A DNA stretch of 64,000 nt from an uncultured Pseudomonadota bacterium. GTDB lineage: Bacteria > Myxococcota_A > UBA796 > SXON01. The stretch covers positions 1-64,000 of the forward strand of contig CAIXRH010000132.1 in assembly GCA_903921785.1 (NCBI GenBank), written 5' to 3'. Of the stretch, positions 56,364 through 64,000 are shown in pieces. A program made the position numbers and the translations under genes. The notes under the pieces are model-generated. The model was not told the origin of the DNA and made no database searches. It was given only the letters and a program-made list of their open reading frames with translations. Every line of letters begins with the position of its first letter. Positions within the stretch are counted from its first letter, which is position 1.

Positions 56364-56609
56364 TCAGAACTGCCGCGACGCTTCGTCCATGGTCATCGGC
56401 TTCGGTGAGCGCGGCACCCAGAAGCTCTTCGCCCCCGGGTTCGGCGGCCCGTTGTCGAGCAGCTTCGTACCGAACAGCCGCATTCCCAGCGCGACCGGGC
56501 CGAGGCCGAAGAGGTAGGCGACGGCCATCAGCAGGAAGTTCTGGGCGAAGAGGATGCCCTTGGCCACCCCTTGCCAGCCCAGCCACATTTGTTTGAAGCG
56601 TTCGAGCAC
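56364..56609 (-). CDS. Small membrane protein
   Basis: The 81-residue protein has one hydrophobic region at residues 16-45 and a soluble tail (GAKSFWVPRSPKPMTMDEASRQF). Similar small proteins occur beside SxtJ/carbamoyltransferase genes in other bacteria, from memory. No such partner is here. Confidence 0.65.
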   Translation of the reverse strand: MLERFKQMWLGWQGVAKGILFAQNFLLMAVAYLFGLGPVALGMRLFGTKLLDNGPPNPGAKSFWVPRSPKPMTMDEASRQF

Positions 56610-56701
56610 GCCCCAATGTCAGCTGCTGTCGCGGCGGCGTCAACCGGATTGCCCGAAACGGCGCGGGGTGCTACCGAGGCGCCCTTCGGTCCGGAGCCGC
56701 C

Positions 56702-58024
56702 TTGCTCGCCCTACTCCTCCTGTCGTCCCCCGCCTCCGCGACGGAGCTCGTCTGGCAGGGCTACTACCGCGCCAGGGGGCAGCTCTTCGACTCGCTCTCC
56801 CTGTCCGAGAGCAACCCCAACGCCGAAGGTACGTCCAACAGCTTCGACCATCGGCTGCTGCTCCGCCCTTCCTGGATGATCAGCGACCACGCGGCGGTCC
56901 ACGCCGAGGTGGACGTGTTCAAGCTCTCCCTCTGGGGCCAGCAGCCCGACACGTACGTCGACCCCGTCACCGGAGAGACGCTCGCCGTCGCCCAGGTGGA
57001 TGGGGTGAGCGCCTCCGTACCCGGCAATCAGGGCGTTCGCGGCTGGGGTGAGGCCTACACCGACTGGGGGCGCATCGCGATCGGCCGCATGCCGCTGCAG
57101 TGGGGCTCGGGCATCCTCTGGAACGACGGCAACGCGGTGGACGCAGAGTACGGCGACACGGCGGACCGCGTGCAGGTCAGCGGCCGCATCGGCCCCGTCT
57201 TCGTGATGGGCGCCTGGGATGTGCAGTACGAAGGATACCTCGGCGCGGCGGACGACATGCAGTCCGCCACCCTCGCCGCCGGCTACCGCTCGGAGACCAT
57301 GGGCACCGGGCTGCTCGCCAACTACCGCTATCGCCCCGAGGCGCCCGACAACTACCAGGCCTTCACCGGCGATCTCTGGGGCTTCGCGGAGCTCGGCCCG
57401 GTTCGCGCCGAGCTCGAAGGCACGCTGGTCTATGGCGCCGGCAACCTCGACACCGGCGCCAACAACATCACCACCCTGGCGATGGGGGCGATGCTCAAGG
57501 CCGACTACAAGGCGGAGAAGCTCAGCTTCGGCGCGGAGTTCGGCGCCGCCTCCGGCGACGACGACCCCACCGACTCCACCCTGAAGACCTTCACCTTCGA
57601 TCGGGACCACAACGTCGGGCTCCTGATGTTCGAGGAGAACCTCCCCACGCTGAGCGCCCCCGCCGCCACGGCCGCCAACGGCGGCCGCACGACGGACGCC
57701 GCCCGCTCGGGAGACGGCATCAGCAACGCCATCTACTTCCGCCCCGCCGTGCGCTACAAGCTCCTTCCCACCGTGGAAGCCGAGGCCGCCTGGCTCGTCG
57801 CCGGACGCGCCGACAGCGCAGAGAGCGACGAGAACAACGAAGGCTACGGCAACGAGTTCGACCTCTCCCTGCGCTACGACCCGCACCCCCACGTGTGGTT
57901 CAAGGCCAGCGCCGGCGTGCTGCTCCCCGGTCCGCTCTACACCGAGTACGAGGACCCCGACCTCGGAAAGGGCTTCGACACCCCGGCGTTTGCCGGGCAG
58001 CTCCTCGGGGTTGTGGAGTTCTGA
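56702..58024 (+). CDS. Outer-membrane porin-like beta-barrel
   Basis: This 440-residue protein has a signal peptide (MLALLLLSSPASA, TTG start, CGGAG upstream) and about 16 amphipathic strands ending in Phe (LLGVVEF). The strands have alternating aromatic residues (FVMGAWDVQYEGYLG). It resembles alginate-export or TIGR04551-like porins. The stop overlaps the dapA start (TGATG), so it shares a transcript with dapA and dapB. Confidence 0.8.
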   Translation: MLALLLLSSPASATELVWQGYYRARGQLFDSLSLSESNPNAEGTSNSFDHRLLLRPSWMISDHAAVHAEVDVFKLSLWGQQPDTYVDPVTGETLAVAQVDGVSASVPGNQGVRGWGEAYTDWGRIAIGRMPLQWGSGILWNDGNAVDAEYGDTADRVQVSGRIGPVFVMGAWDVQYEGYLGAADDMQSATLAAGYRSETMGTGLLANYRYRPEAPDNYQAFTGDLWGFAELGPVRAELEGTLVYGAGNLDTGANNITTLAMGAMLKADYKAEKLSFGAEFGAASGDDDPTDSTLKTFTFDRDHNVGLLMFEENLPTLSAPAATAANGGRTTDAARSGDGISNAIYFRPAVRYKLLPTVEAEAAWLVAGRADSAESDENNEGYGNEFDLSLRYDPHPHVWFKASAGVLLPGPLYTEYEDPDLGKGFDTPAFAGQLLGVVEF

Positions 58025-58881
58025 TGGCGTGGTCGGGTGTGCACACGGCGGTCGTCACCCCGTTCGCGGACGACCGGTTGGACCTCGAAGCGTGGGAAGG
58101 CACGCTGGCGCGCCAGGCGCGTGCCCGCGTGCACGGGGTGGTCGTGGCCGGCACCACCGGCGAATCCCCCACGTTGGACGTTGAAGAGCGCGACACGCTG
58201 CTCACCGACGCGCTCGCCGTGATGGGCTCGTTGCACCCCGAGTGCCGGGTCACCATGGGCGTCGGCACCAACGACACGCGCTCCACCCTGCGCAACGTTG
58301 AGCGGGCGAAACAACTCGGGGCCCACGCTGGGCTCCTGGTGCTCCCGTACTACAACAAGCCGAATTTCCCTGGCTTGCGCGCCCACGTGCGCGCTGCCTG
58401 CGCGCCGGGCCTCCCGATCATCGTGTACCACGTGCCCGGCCGTACGGGTCAGCGGCTCAACCCCACCGAGCTCGCCGTGCTCTGCGAGATTGAGGGCGTG
58501 GTGGCCGTGAAAGAGGCCACGGGCGACCTGATCTACGACCAGGACTTCATGCAGCGCAGCCGCTGCCCGGTCCTCAGCGGGGACGACTTCACCTGGATGC
58601 CGCTGCTCTCCGTGGGCGGCGCCGGGGTGATCTCGGTGCTCTCCAACGTGGCCCCGCGGCGCACGGTGGCGATCTGGGACGCGTGGCAGCGAGGGGATGT
58701 GGCCGCGGCCCGCGCCGAGCACGCCGCGCTGTACCCGGTCGTGCGCTACCTCTTCACCGAGCCCAACCCGGTGCCGGTGAAGATGATGATGGGCGAGATG
58801 GGCCTCTGCCGCAGCGAATTGCGGCTCCCCCTCGCCCCGGGCGCGCTCCCTGACGAGGCGCTCCTTCCGGACCTGAGGTGA
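58024..58881 (+). CDS. dapA: 4-hydroxy-tetrahydrodipicolinate synthase
   Basis: The 285-residue TIM barrel condenses pyruvate with aspartate semialdehyde for lysine and peptidoglycan synthesis. The motif GTTGESPTL is near residue 42, YHVPGRTG supplies the catalytic Tyr, and the Schiff-base Lys is in VAVKEATGD near residue 162. It is coupled to the porin gene and overlaps dapB by 4 nt. Confidence 0.95.
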   Translation: MAWSGVHTAVVTPFADDRLDLEAWEGTLARQARARVHGVVVAGTTGESPTLDVEERDTLLTDALAVMGSLHPECRVTMGVGTNDTRSTLRNVERAKQLGAHAGLLVLPYYNKPNFPGLRAHVRAACAPGLPIIVYHVPGRTGQRLNPTELAVLCEIEGVVAVKEATGDLIYDQDFMQRSRCPVLSGDDFTWMPLLSVGGAGVISVLSNVAPRRTVAIWDAWQRGDVAAARAEHAALYPVVRYLFTEPNPVPVKMMMGEMGLCRSELRLPLAPGALPDEALLPDLR

Positions 58882-59534
58882 TCCGCGTCGGCGTCGCCGG
58901 CGCCACCGGCCGCATGGGCCAGCAGGTCCTCGCGGAGATCGCCGCCGCGCCCGACCTCGAGCTCGCCTGGGCCGCGGGCCGCCAGCTCCCGCACGACCTC
59001 TCCGCGGACGTGGTGATCGACTTTTCCACGCCCGACGGGTTCGCCACGCTCCTCGAGTGGGTGGAGGGCCCGCTCGTCTCCGGCGTCACCGGCATCACCC
59101 CGCCGGACGCGCCGCGGATGCCGCTCCTGCACGCCCCCAACTTCAGCCTCGGGGTCGCCGTGCTCGCCCGCCTCGTGCGAGAGGCCGCCGCCGCGCTCCC
59201 CGAGTGGGACGTCGAGGTGGTGGAGCTCCACCACAACCAGAAGCGCGATGCGCCGAGCGGCACCGCCCTGCGGCTGGTGGAGGGGCTCGGCCCCCGGGTG
59301 GACGGGCGCACTGGCCCGCGCGTTCCCGGCGAGATCGGAATGCACGCGGTTCGCGGCGGAGACATCGTGGGAGAGCACCGCGTGTACCTCTGCGGTCCCG
59401 GCGAGCGGCTCGAGCTGGCGCACGTCGCTACGCACCGGGGGCTGTTCGCGGCGGGGGCCGTCGCAGGGGCCCGCTGGCTGCTCGGGCGTACCCCCGGCCG
59501 CTACACGATCGACGACGTCGTGCGCGGGAGCTGA
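58878..59534 (+). CDS. dapB: 4-hydroxy-tetrahydrodipicolinate reductase (short form)
   Basis: This 218-residue enzyme reduces the DapA product with NAD(P)H. GVAGATGRMGQ is the nucleotide loop, and VELHHNQKRDAPSGTA holds the catalytic His and Lys. It is about 50 residues shorter than E. coli DapB, mainly in the nucleotide domain between the first strand and VVIDFSTPDG. The GTG start overlaps dapA. Confidence 0.93.
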   Translation: MIRVGVAGATGRMGQQVLAEIAAAPDLELAWAAGRQLPHDLSADVVIDFSTPDGFATLLEWVEGPLVSGVTGITPPDAPRMPLLHAPNFSLGVAVLARLVREAAAALPEWDVEVVELHHNQKRDAPSGTALRLVEGLGPRVDGRTGPRVPGEIGMHAVRGGDIVGEHRVYLCGPGERLELAHVATHRGLFAAGAVAGARWLLGRTPGRYTIDDVVRGS

Positions 59535-59585
59535 ACCGACCCCGCCCACTTCCGGTTATCATCCGCCCGCCTTGGAGACGCGCCC

Positions 59586-60533
59586 ATGAAGTTGCTGCCC
59601 CTTCTCCCCCTGTTCGCGCTCGCGTGCACGAGTGGCTCCGACACCCAGGAAGACCCGGGTGACAGCGGGGACTCCGCCGTGGTGATCGACACGACGCCGG
59701 TCTGGGAGCAGCACCGCATCGAGAGCTCCTCGTCGATGAACGGGATCTACGCCTCCGGCGCCGGCGTGTACATCGTCGGCTCGGGCGGCTTCGCCTGGTA
59801 CGGCGGCGCGGATGGTTGGGACTTCATGGACATCTCCGTGAACGGCCAGGACCTCACCGACCTCTGGGGCCAGGGCCAGAACGAGAGCACCGTGCTCGCC
59901 GCGTCCACCCAGTCCGGCCTCGTGGCGCAGTACACCCCTGCCGGCGGGTGGACCACGGGCGATCTCGCCGATACCAACGAGATCAAGGGCGTGGGCGGCT
60001 CCGGCCCGACGCAGCTGTTCGCGGTCGGCTGGGGGCGTGCCTACGCGTACGACGGCACCAGCTGGACCTACGAGCCCCTCCCCGACCAGAATGTGAAGCT
60101 CAACGACGTGTACGCCGAGGGCTCCGAGGCGTTCGCGATCGGCGAAGAAGGCGGCTGTGTTCACCGCGCCAGCGGCACCTGGTCCGCGTGCGATACCGGC
60201 GTCACGGCCAGCCTCGAGGGCATCTCCGGCTCCTCCGCGAGCGACGTGTGGGCCGTGGGCGACGGCGGCACCGTCGTGCACTGGAACGGCACGAAGTGGC
60301 AGGTGGAGGAGGTCCCCACCACGCAGAAGCTCTGGGCGGTGTACGTCCCCGAAAAGGGCTCGGTGTACGCGGTCGGCAGCGCCGGAACCGCCATCCGCCT
60401 CAAGGACGGCGCCTGGGAGATCCTCTACACCGGCGTCGACAACAACCTCTACGCCGTGCACGGGATCAGCTCGAAGAACATCTGGGCCTCGGGCAACCGC
60501 GGGATGGCGTTGCAGTACCGGGATTCGGAGTAG
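59586..60533 (+). CDS. Lipoprotein with beta-propeller repeats
   Basis: The 315-residue protein has the signal MKLLPLLPLFALA before Cys and a tether EDPGDSGDS. The rest is a propeller of about six blades with motifs such as DVWAVGDGGTVVHWNGTKW and NIWASGNRGMALQY. A TTGGAG ribosome-binding site precedes the ATG, and CGGTTATCAT at 59552 is a possible -10 region. The function is unknown, probably surface binding. Confidence 0.82.
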   Translation: MKLLPLLPLFALACTSGSDTQEDPGDSGDSAVVIDTTPVWEQHRIESSSSMNGIYASGAGVYIVGSGGFAWYGGADGWDFMDISVNGQDLTDLWGQGQNESTVLAASTQSGLVAQYTPAGGWTTGDLADTNEIKGVGGSGPTQLFAVGWGRAYAYDGTSWTYEPLPDQNVKLNDVYAEGSEAFAIGEEGGCVHRASGTWSACDTGVTASLEGISGSSASDVWAVGDGGTVVHWNGTKWQVEEVPTTQKLWAVYVPEKGSVYAVGSAGTAIRLKDGAWEILYTGVDNNLYAVHGISSKNIWASGNRGMALQYRDSE

Positions 60534-60811
60534 GCTGAAGGACGGCGGCTTCATGCGTTAGAAGCCCGCGATTCGCAACGTCGATCGAGGTTGGCACCAC
60601 GCGGGCTGGCGGCGTTGGCTAGGCTTCGTTGCGGCCGGGGGACGCAGAAGCACGGCCGCCCCGCCAAGCTTCGGGTGTCTGCGCCGTTCACGCCAGGAGG
60701 GCCCACGGTGCGGCCGACCGGCGACGGAGTCCGCCCTCCCCGGGAGTCGGGCGAGCCTGGACAGGAGCGAGGGATAGCGGCGAAGCTCGAGCTGCTGTCG
60801 GTCGAGTTGCT

Positions 60812-60835
60812 CCCGCGCGTACGCCCACGCGCGGG
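60812..60835. repeat. 9-bp hairpin CCCGCGCGT...ACGCGCGGG
   Basis: The stem is perfect with loop ACGCCC. It lies in the region between the propeller lipoprotein gene and the flagellin and could mark a transcript end. Confidence 0.6.
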
Positions 60836-61329
60836 AAGGGAACGAGCGCGGACGCAGTCAACCCCGCGGGAGCACGGCCCCCGCCTCGACAGGGGGGCGC
60901 CCAATTCGGGCCGTGCGGTGGGGGCCAGCCCGGGCGCTGCGCAAACACGCGTCGCCCAAGTGGCTGAAATCGTTCACCGCAAGCCGGGCTGGCCCACCCC
61001 GCGTCGCCGGTTGTACGGCTGACCGACGAGGCAAGTTAGCAACCCGCCGCCGACCGAAGCCGAACTACAACCGGAAGAAAAGTGAGCCGTTCCGAGCGCG
61101 AGCGATAGCGTAGCGCTCGCATCGGCGGCTCCTCGCGCAAGGGCGCTCGACCGAGCTCGGCGGCGGCTTGAGTCCAGCGCGTCAACGACCCCGGGCGGGC
61201 GGCTGGAGAGTGGAGCCGGTCTCCTCGACGCCCTTCGCCCTTCACCGCCCCGATTCCGCGGCGCTTCCGTACCCGTCAGGCCGTCCCCGCCGCCGCGACC
61301 ACCAGAATCGAAAAAAAGATCGTTCTTCC

Positions 61330-61354
61330 ATGATCCGCAAGGAACGTGGATCAT
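61330..61354. promoter_or_regulatory. Operator-like inverted repeat ATGATCC-N11-GGATCAT
   Basis: Perfect 7-bp arms are 11 bp apart, about 150 bp before the first flagellin gene. The sequence just before it (AATCGAAAAAAAGATCG) is AT-rich. Confidence 0.4.
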
Positions 61355-61505
61355 CCGCTCCCGATCGTCAACGGTGGCGGCATGTGAGGGCCGCGAAGGC
61401 TCATGGCTCCCAAAGCCCATTCCGACCTTGGTCGCAGGTTCGACACACCGACGAACCGACAAGCACCGGGCGCCCCGAAAGCGCCGTCACCAAGGGGAAA
61501 CCACC

Positions 61506-62336
61506 ATGGCCATGACCGTCAACACGAACACCGCCGCCAATCGCGCCCTCACCCAGCTCAACAAGGCCGGCCGCGCCCTGCAGGGTTCGTTCCAGCGCAT
61601 CTCCACGGGTCTCCGCATCTCCAAGGCCGCGGACGACGCGGCGGGCCTCGGCGTCGCCGAGAACCTGAAGGCGGCCAGCCGCTCGGCGAAGGTCGCGCAG
61701 CGCAACACCACGGACGGCATCTCCGTCGTGGCCGTCGCGGAAGGCGCCTCCTCGGAAGTCGGCGACATCCTCGGCCGTATGCGTGAGCTCGCGGTCCAGA
61801 GCGCTTCCGAGACCCTCGACGACACCGACCGCGGGTACATCCAGGACGAGTTCAGCTCGCTGGCCTCCGAAGTCGACCGCATCGCCAACGTCACCGAGTT
61901 CAACGGCCAGAAGCTGACCGACGGCTCGACCACGACCATCAACGTGCAGGTCGGCATCCACGCCACGACGGACGACCAGGTCGCGATCACCCTCGGCGAC
62001 CTCACCGCCGCCACCCTGGGCGTCGACACCGGCTCCCTCGACCTCTCCGCCTCCGGCTCCGCCTCCACCGCCATCGACGCCATCGACACCGCCATCGAGA
62101 CCGTCTCCGGCTACCGCTCCGACCTTGGCGCCGCCGAGAACCGCCTCAACAGCGCGCTCAACAACCTCGAGACCTTCACCGAGAACACCACGAGCGCCGA
62201 GAGCGCCATCCGCGACGCCGACTTCGGCGCAGAGACCGCGGAGATGAGCAAGAACCAGATCCTCCAGCAGGCCGGTACCGCCATCCTCGCCCAGGCGAAG
62301 GGAATCAACCAGGGCGCCCTGCAGCTCCTCCAGTAG
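61506..62336 (+). CDS. fliC: Flagellin (short form), copy 1
   Basis: The 276-residue flagellin has the conserved N-terminal D0/D1 helices (VNTNTAANRALTQLNKAGRAL, SFQRISTGLRISKAADDAAGL) and C-terminal ones (GAAENRLNSALNNLETF, AESAIRDADFGAETAEMSKNQILQQAG). The variable D2/D3 region is almost absent, so the filament is thin-surfaced. AAGGGG precedes the ATG. A strong terminator follows. Confidence 0.96.
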   Translation: MAMTVNTNTAANRALTQLNKAGRALQGSFQRISTGLRISKAADDAAGLGVAENLKAASRSAKVAQRNTTDGISVVAVAEGASSEVGDILGRMRELAVQSASETLDDTDRGYIQDEFSSLASEVDRIANVTEFNGQKLTDGSTTTINVQVGIHATTDDQVAITLGDLTAATLGVDTGSLDLSASGSASTAIDAIDTAIETVSGYRSDLGAAENRLNSALNNLETFTENTTSAESAIRDADFGAETAEMSKNQILQQAGTAILAQAKGINQGALQLLQ

Positions 62337-62387
62337 TCCCAGTTTCTCGGATCGGGGCTCGCCGGAGCCCCGGTCCACCCCCCTGCC

Positions 62388-62431
62388 AACCCGGCCTCCA
62401 CCGCCATCCGGAGGCCGGGTTCGGCTTTTTT
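62388..62431 (+). terminator. Rho-independent terminator between flagellin genes
   Basis: AACCCGGCCTCC (62388-62399) pairs perfectly with GGAGGCCGGGTT (62410-62421) around a 10-nt loop, and TTTTTT follows at 62426-62431. It separates the two flagellin transcripts. A smaller hairpin GGGGCTC-GCCG-GAGCCCC lies just before it. Confidence 0.92.
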
Positions 62432-62542
62432 GGATCGGCGAACCAGCTTTCCCTCAAGGTCCATGCTCCTCCGCCCGAACGAAGAGCCATCGGGTCGCTC
62501 CGACTCGAAATGGCCCCCCGCCGGGGTGGCAAGGAGTGAAGG

Positions 62543-63376
62543 ATGGCAATCACCGTCAACACCAACACGGCGGCCAATTCTGCCCTGATCAAGCTCGGGC
62601 AGACGGGTCGTCAACTCAACAAGTCGTTCCAGCGCATCTCCTCCGGGTTGCGCATCGCCTCCGCGGCGGACGACGCAGCCGGTCTCGGCGTCGCCGAGAA
62701 CCTGAAGGCGTCGTACGACTCCTCGAAGGTCGCAGGTCGAAACATCGGAGACGGCATCAGCATGGTGGCCGTGGCGGAGGGCGCCTCCTCGGAGGTGACC
62801 AGCATCCTCGGCCGAATCCGTGAGCTCGCGGTCCAGAGCTCTTCCGAGACGCTCGGCACCAACGAACGTCAGTACATCCAGGACGAGTACACGCAGATCG
62901 CGCAGGAAGTCGATCGCATCGCCAACGTGACGTCCTTCAACGGGATGAACCTCACGGACGGTTCCCTCTCGACCCTCGCGGTCCAGGTTGGCGTCGGCAA
63001 CACCGTCAACGACCAGGTGGACATCACGCTCGGCGACCTCCGCGCGACCACCCTCGCGATCGACACCGGCAGCATCGACCTGAGCACGGCGGCCAACGCC
63101 AGCACCGCGCTCACGGCGATCGACGCGGCCATCTCCACGGTGAGCCAGTACCGCTCCCACCTCGGCGCCGCCGAGAACCGCCTCAACAGCGCACTGAACA
63201 ACCTCGAGGTCTTCGGGGAGAACACGAAGTCGGCCGAGAGTGCGATCCGCGACGCGGACTTCGGCGAGGAGACCGCGAACCTGTCCAAGTGGCAGATCAT
63301 GCAGCAGGCCGGAGTGGCTGTTCTCGCCCAGGCGAAGAACATCAACCAGTCCGTCTCGCAGCTGCTCCAGAACTAG
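62543..63376 (+). CDS. fliC: Flagellin (short form), copy 2
   Basis: This 277-residue flagellin is a close paralogue of copy 1, with the same ends (SFQRISSGLRIASAADDAAGLGVAEN, GAAENRLNSALNNLEVFGEN). They differ mainly in the middle. AAGGAG precedes the ATG. It has its own terminators on both sides, so the two copies may be expressed separately. Confidence 0.96.
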   Translation: MAITVNTNTAANSALIKLGQTGRQLNKSFQRISSGLRIASAADDAAGLGVAENLKASYDSSKVAGRNIGDGISMVAVAEGASSEVTSILGRIRELAVQSSSETLGTNERQYIQDEYTQIAQEVDRIANVTSFNGMNLTDGSLSTLAVQVGVGNTVNDQVDITLGDLRATTLAIDTGSIDLSTAANASTALTAIDAAISTVSQYRSHLGAAENRLNSALNNLEVFGENTKSAESAIRDADFGEETANLSKWQIMQQAGVAVLAQAKNINQSVSQLLQN

Positions 63377-63394
63377 TCGCTCAACTGGGGGGGC

Positions 63395-63438
63395 GGGCCG
63401 CGTGGGGGGTAGAACCTCACGCGGCCCGATTGGCTTTT
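63395..63438 (+). terminator. Terminator after flagellin copy 2
   Basis: GGGCCGCGTG (63395-63404) pairs with CACGCGGCCC (63418-63427) around a 13-nt loop; TTTT follows at 63435-63438. Confidence 0.8.
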
Positions 63439-63490
63439 GCGGGCCAACTCCGCGAACGCTACGCCCTCCGCGTACGGCGGGCTCACGGCC

Positions 63491-64000
63491 TCACCGCCGC
63501 CCGATGCCCACCAGCTGCGCTCGCCCCGCGGTGCGCATCGCCTCGGCGATCGGCGGGGCACCCGGCGTCTCCCGCCAAAGCCCCTCCCGGGCGAGGATCG
63601 CGAACCCATGGGCGAGCGCCCAGAACGAGAGCGCGTCCCCCGGCGTGCCGCCGATCGCGCCCACGGCCGCCACCAACGCGCCCAACGTGGCGTCTCCCGC
63701 GACGCGCACGTCCGGGTACCGGTCCTTCTCTACCACCCCGCCGAACATCACCGCGAAGTACCCGGGCTCGGCCTGCGCGAAGTCCAGGTAGGCATCGCCC
63801 ATCGCGAGCACCACGCCCTCCGGTCCCCGCGCGCCCGCCGCCCTCGCTTCGAGGCGGGTGGCGAGGCGACCGTAGCCCTCGATCGCCACCTCCGCGAAGA
63901 GCGCCTCTCGGTCCGCGAAGTGCCGGTACGGCGCCGCGGTGCTCACGTTGCAGGCGCGCGCCAGGGCGCTCAACGAGAACGCCCCGACGCCATGGGCCGC
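63491..64000 (-). CDS. TetR-family regulator (5' end outside window)
   Basis: The open frame continues past the right edge, so the N-terminus is missing. The visible part starts AAHGVGAFSLSALARACNVSTAAPYRHFADREALFAEVA, the end of a TetR helix-turn-helix. The ligand domain of about 120 residues has the WHG-like end (FWALAHGFAILAREGLW) found in TetR proteins with a C-terminal WHG domain. Its target is unknown. Confidence 0.9.
   Translation of the reverse strand, partial: AAHGVGAFSLSALARACNVSTAAPYRHFADREALFAEVAIEGYGRLATRLEARAAGARGPEGVVLAMGDAYLDFAQAEPGYFAVMFGGVVEKDRYPDVRVAGDATLGALVAAVGAIGGTPGDALSFWALAHGFAILAREGLWRETPGAPPIAEAMRTAGRAQLVGIGRR

Larger units (their letters stand above)
60534..61505. 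other. 972-bp intergenic region upstream of flagellin genes
   Basis: No gene is recognised. It holds a 19-mer shared with 45648-45666 (at 60570), a 9-bp hairpin at 60812-60835, a 7-bp hairpin at 61098-61120, a weak repeat remnant at 61117-61135, and an operator-like palindrome at 61330-61354. It likely holds the flagellin promoter, but I see no convincing sigma-28 or sigma-54 site. Confidence 0.7.

Noticed and set aside
60541-61300. tRNA or rRNA gene
   Set aside because: No cloverleaf, CCA end or conserved rRNA segment was seen here or elsewhere in the window.
61338-62481. Shared CAAGG...CCCGA(T/A)CG upstream of both flagellins as sigma-28 promoters
   Set aside because: Spacing differs (17 and 14 nt) and neither matches TAAA-N15-GCCGATAA well.

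Overview
The window is GC-rich DNA from a flagellated Gram-negative bacterium. The best guess is an uncultured member of the Myxococcota (former Deltaproteobacteria). Three features point there. First, several secreted proteins carry MopE-type Cys/Asp repeats (D-x-D-C-D-D ... C-D-G-x-D-N-D-C-D-G). Second, three secreted proteins end in MYXO-CTERM-like tails (Cys, hydrophobic stretch, Arg cluster). Third, lipoprotein tethers are rich in Asp/Thr/Ser/Gly. kdsB, an LptA/OstA-like lipoprotein, a TonB-dependent receptor and a porin-like barrel show an outer membrane with LPS. The species cannot be named from the sequence alone.

Layout: 1-3.3 kb holds a RecG-like protein with ruined helicase motifs, an SRPBCC protein and a FrnE/DsbA-like protein. 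3.3-6.8 kb holds a Ser/Thr kinase coupled to a small six-Cys membrane protein, then an acyl-CoA dehydrogenase. 6.8-12.6 kb holds a CotH/LTD lipoprotein, a MopE-repeat/C-type-lectin lipoprotein, an amidotransferase-rRNA methyltransferase pair and a trypsin-like protease. 12.6-18.2 kb holds a membrane protein, cobT, a DoxX-like protein, an OstA-like lipoprotein and pyrG. 18.3-25.4 kb holds a C39-type peptidase, kdsB, a beta-helix lipoprotein and an acyl-CoA carboxylase subunit. 25.5-28.6 kb is rpsP-khpA-rimM-trmD plus a membrane protein. 28.6-33.9 kb is a tightly overlapping exbB-exbD-tonB-receptor-lipoprotein operon. 34-41.5 kb holds an orphan Flp-type prepilin, a 2OG oxygenase and three large secreted repeat proteins. 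41.5-45.3 kb is flgJ(M23)-flgM-flgN-flgK-flgL. 45.3-53.1 kb holds a metallopeptidase, a TPP lyase divergent from a Tat/GMC oxidoreductase pair, a ThiO-like oxidase and an unknown protein. 53.7-60.5 kb holds a phasin-like protein, lipoproteins, ffh, a porin-like barrel, dapA and dapB. 61.5-63.4 kb holds two short flagellins. A truncated TetR regulator closes the window.

The most notable signals are these. (1) A RecG paralogue has lost the key residues of its Walker A, DEQH and arginine-finger motifs. (2) A dispersed intergenic repeat of about 45 bp (core GTCGAGGAGCCGCC...GGCGAGAATGG) occurs in six copies, each 3' of at least one gene. (3) A GNTA element sits exactly 10 nt before the start codon of seven genes without a Shine-Dalgarno, which suggests leaderless mRNAs. 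(4) Some lipoprotein signal peptides have only 6-8 residues before the lipobox Cys, with in-frame stops that exclude longer versions. (5) A palindrome resembling the Bacillus FadR box precedes a phasin-like gene. (6) Several unusual domain fusions are present: TonB domain with TonB receptor, FlgJ with M23, and MopE repeats with a glycine-rich ALK/LTK-like domain.

Operons are compact. Stop and start codons often overlap as ATGA or GTGA, GTG starts are common, and convergent genes are separated by only a few bases, often within GC palindromes.
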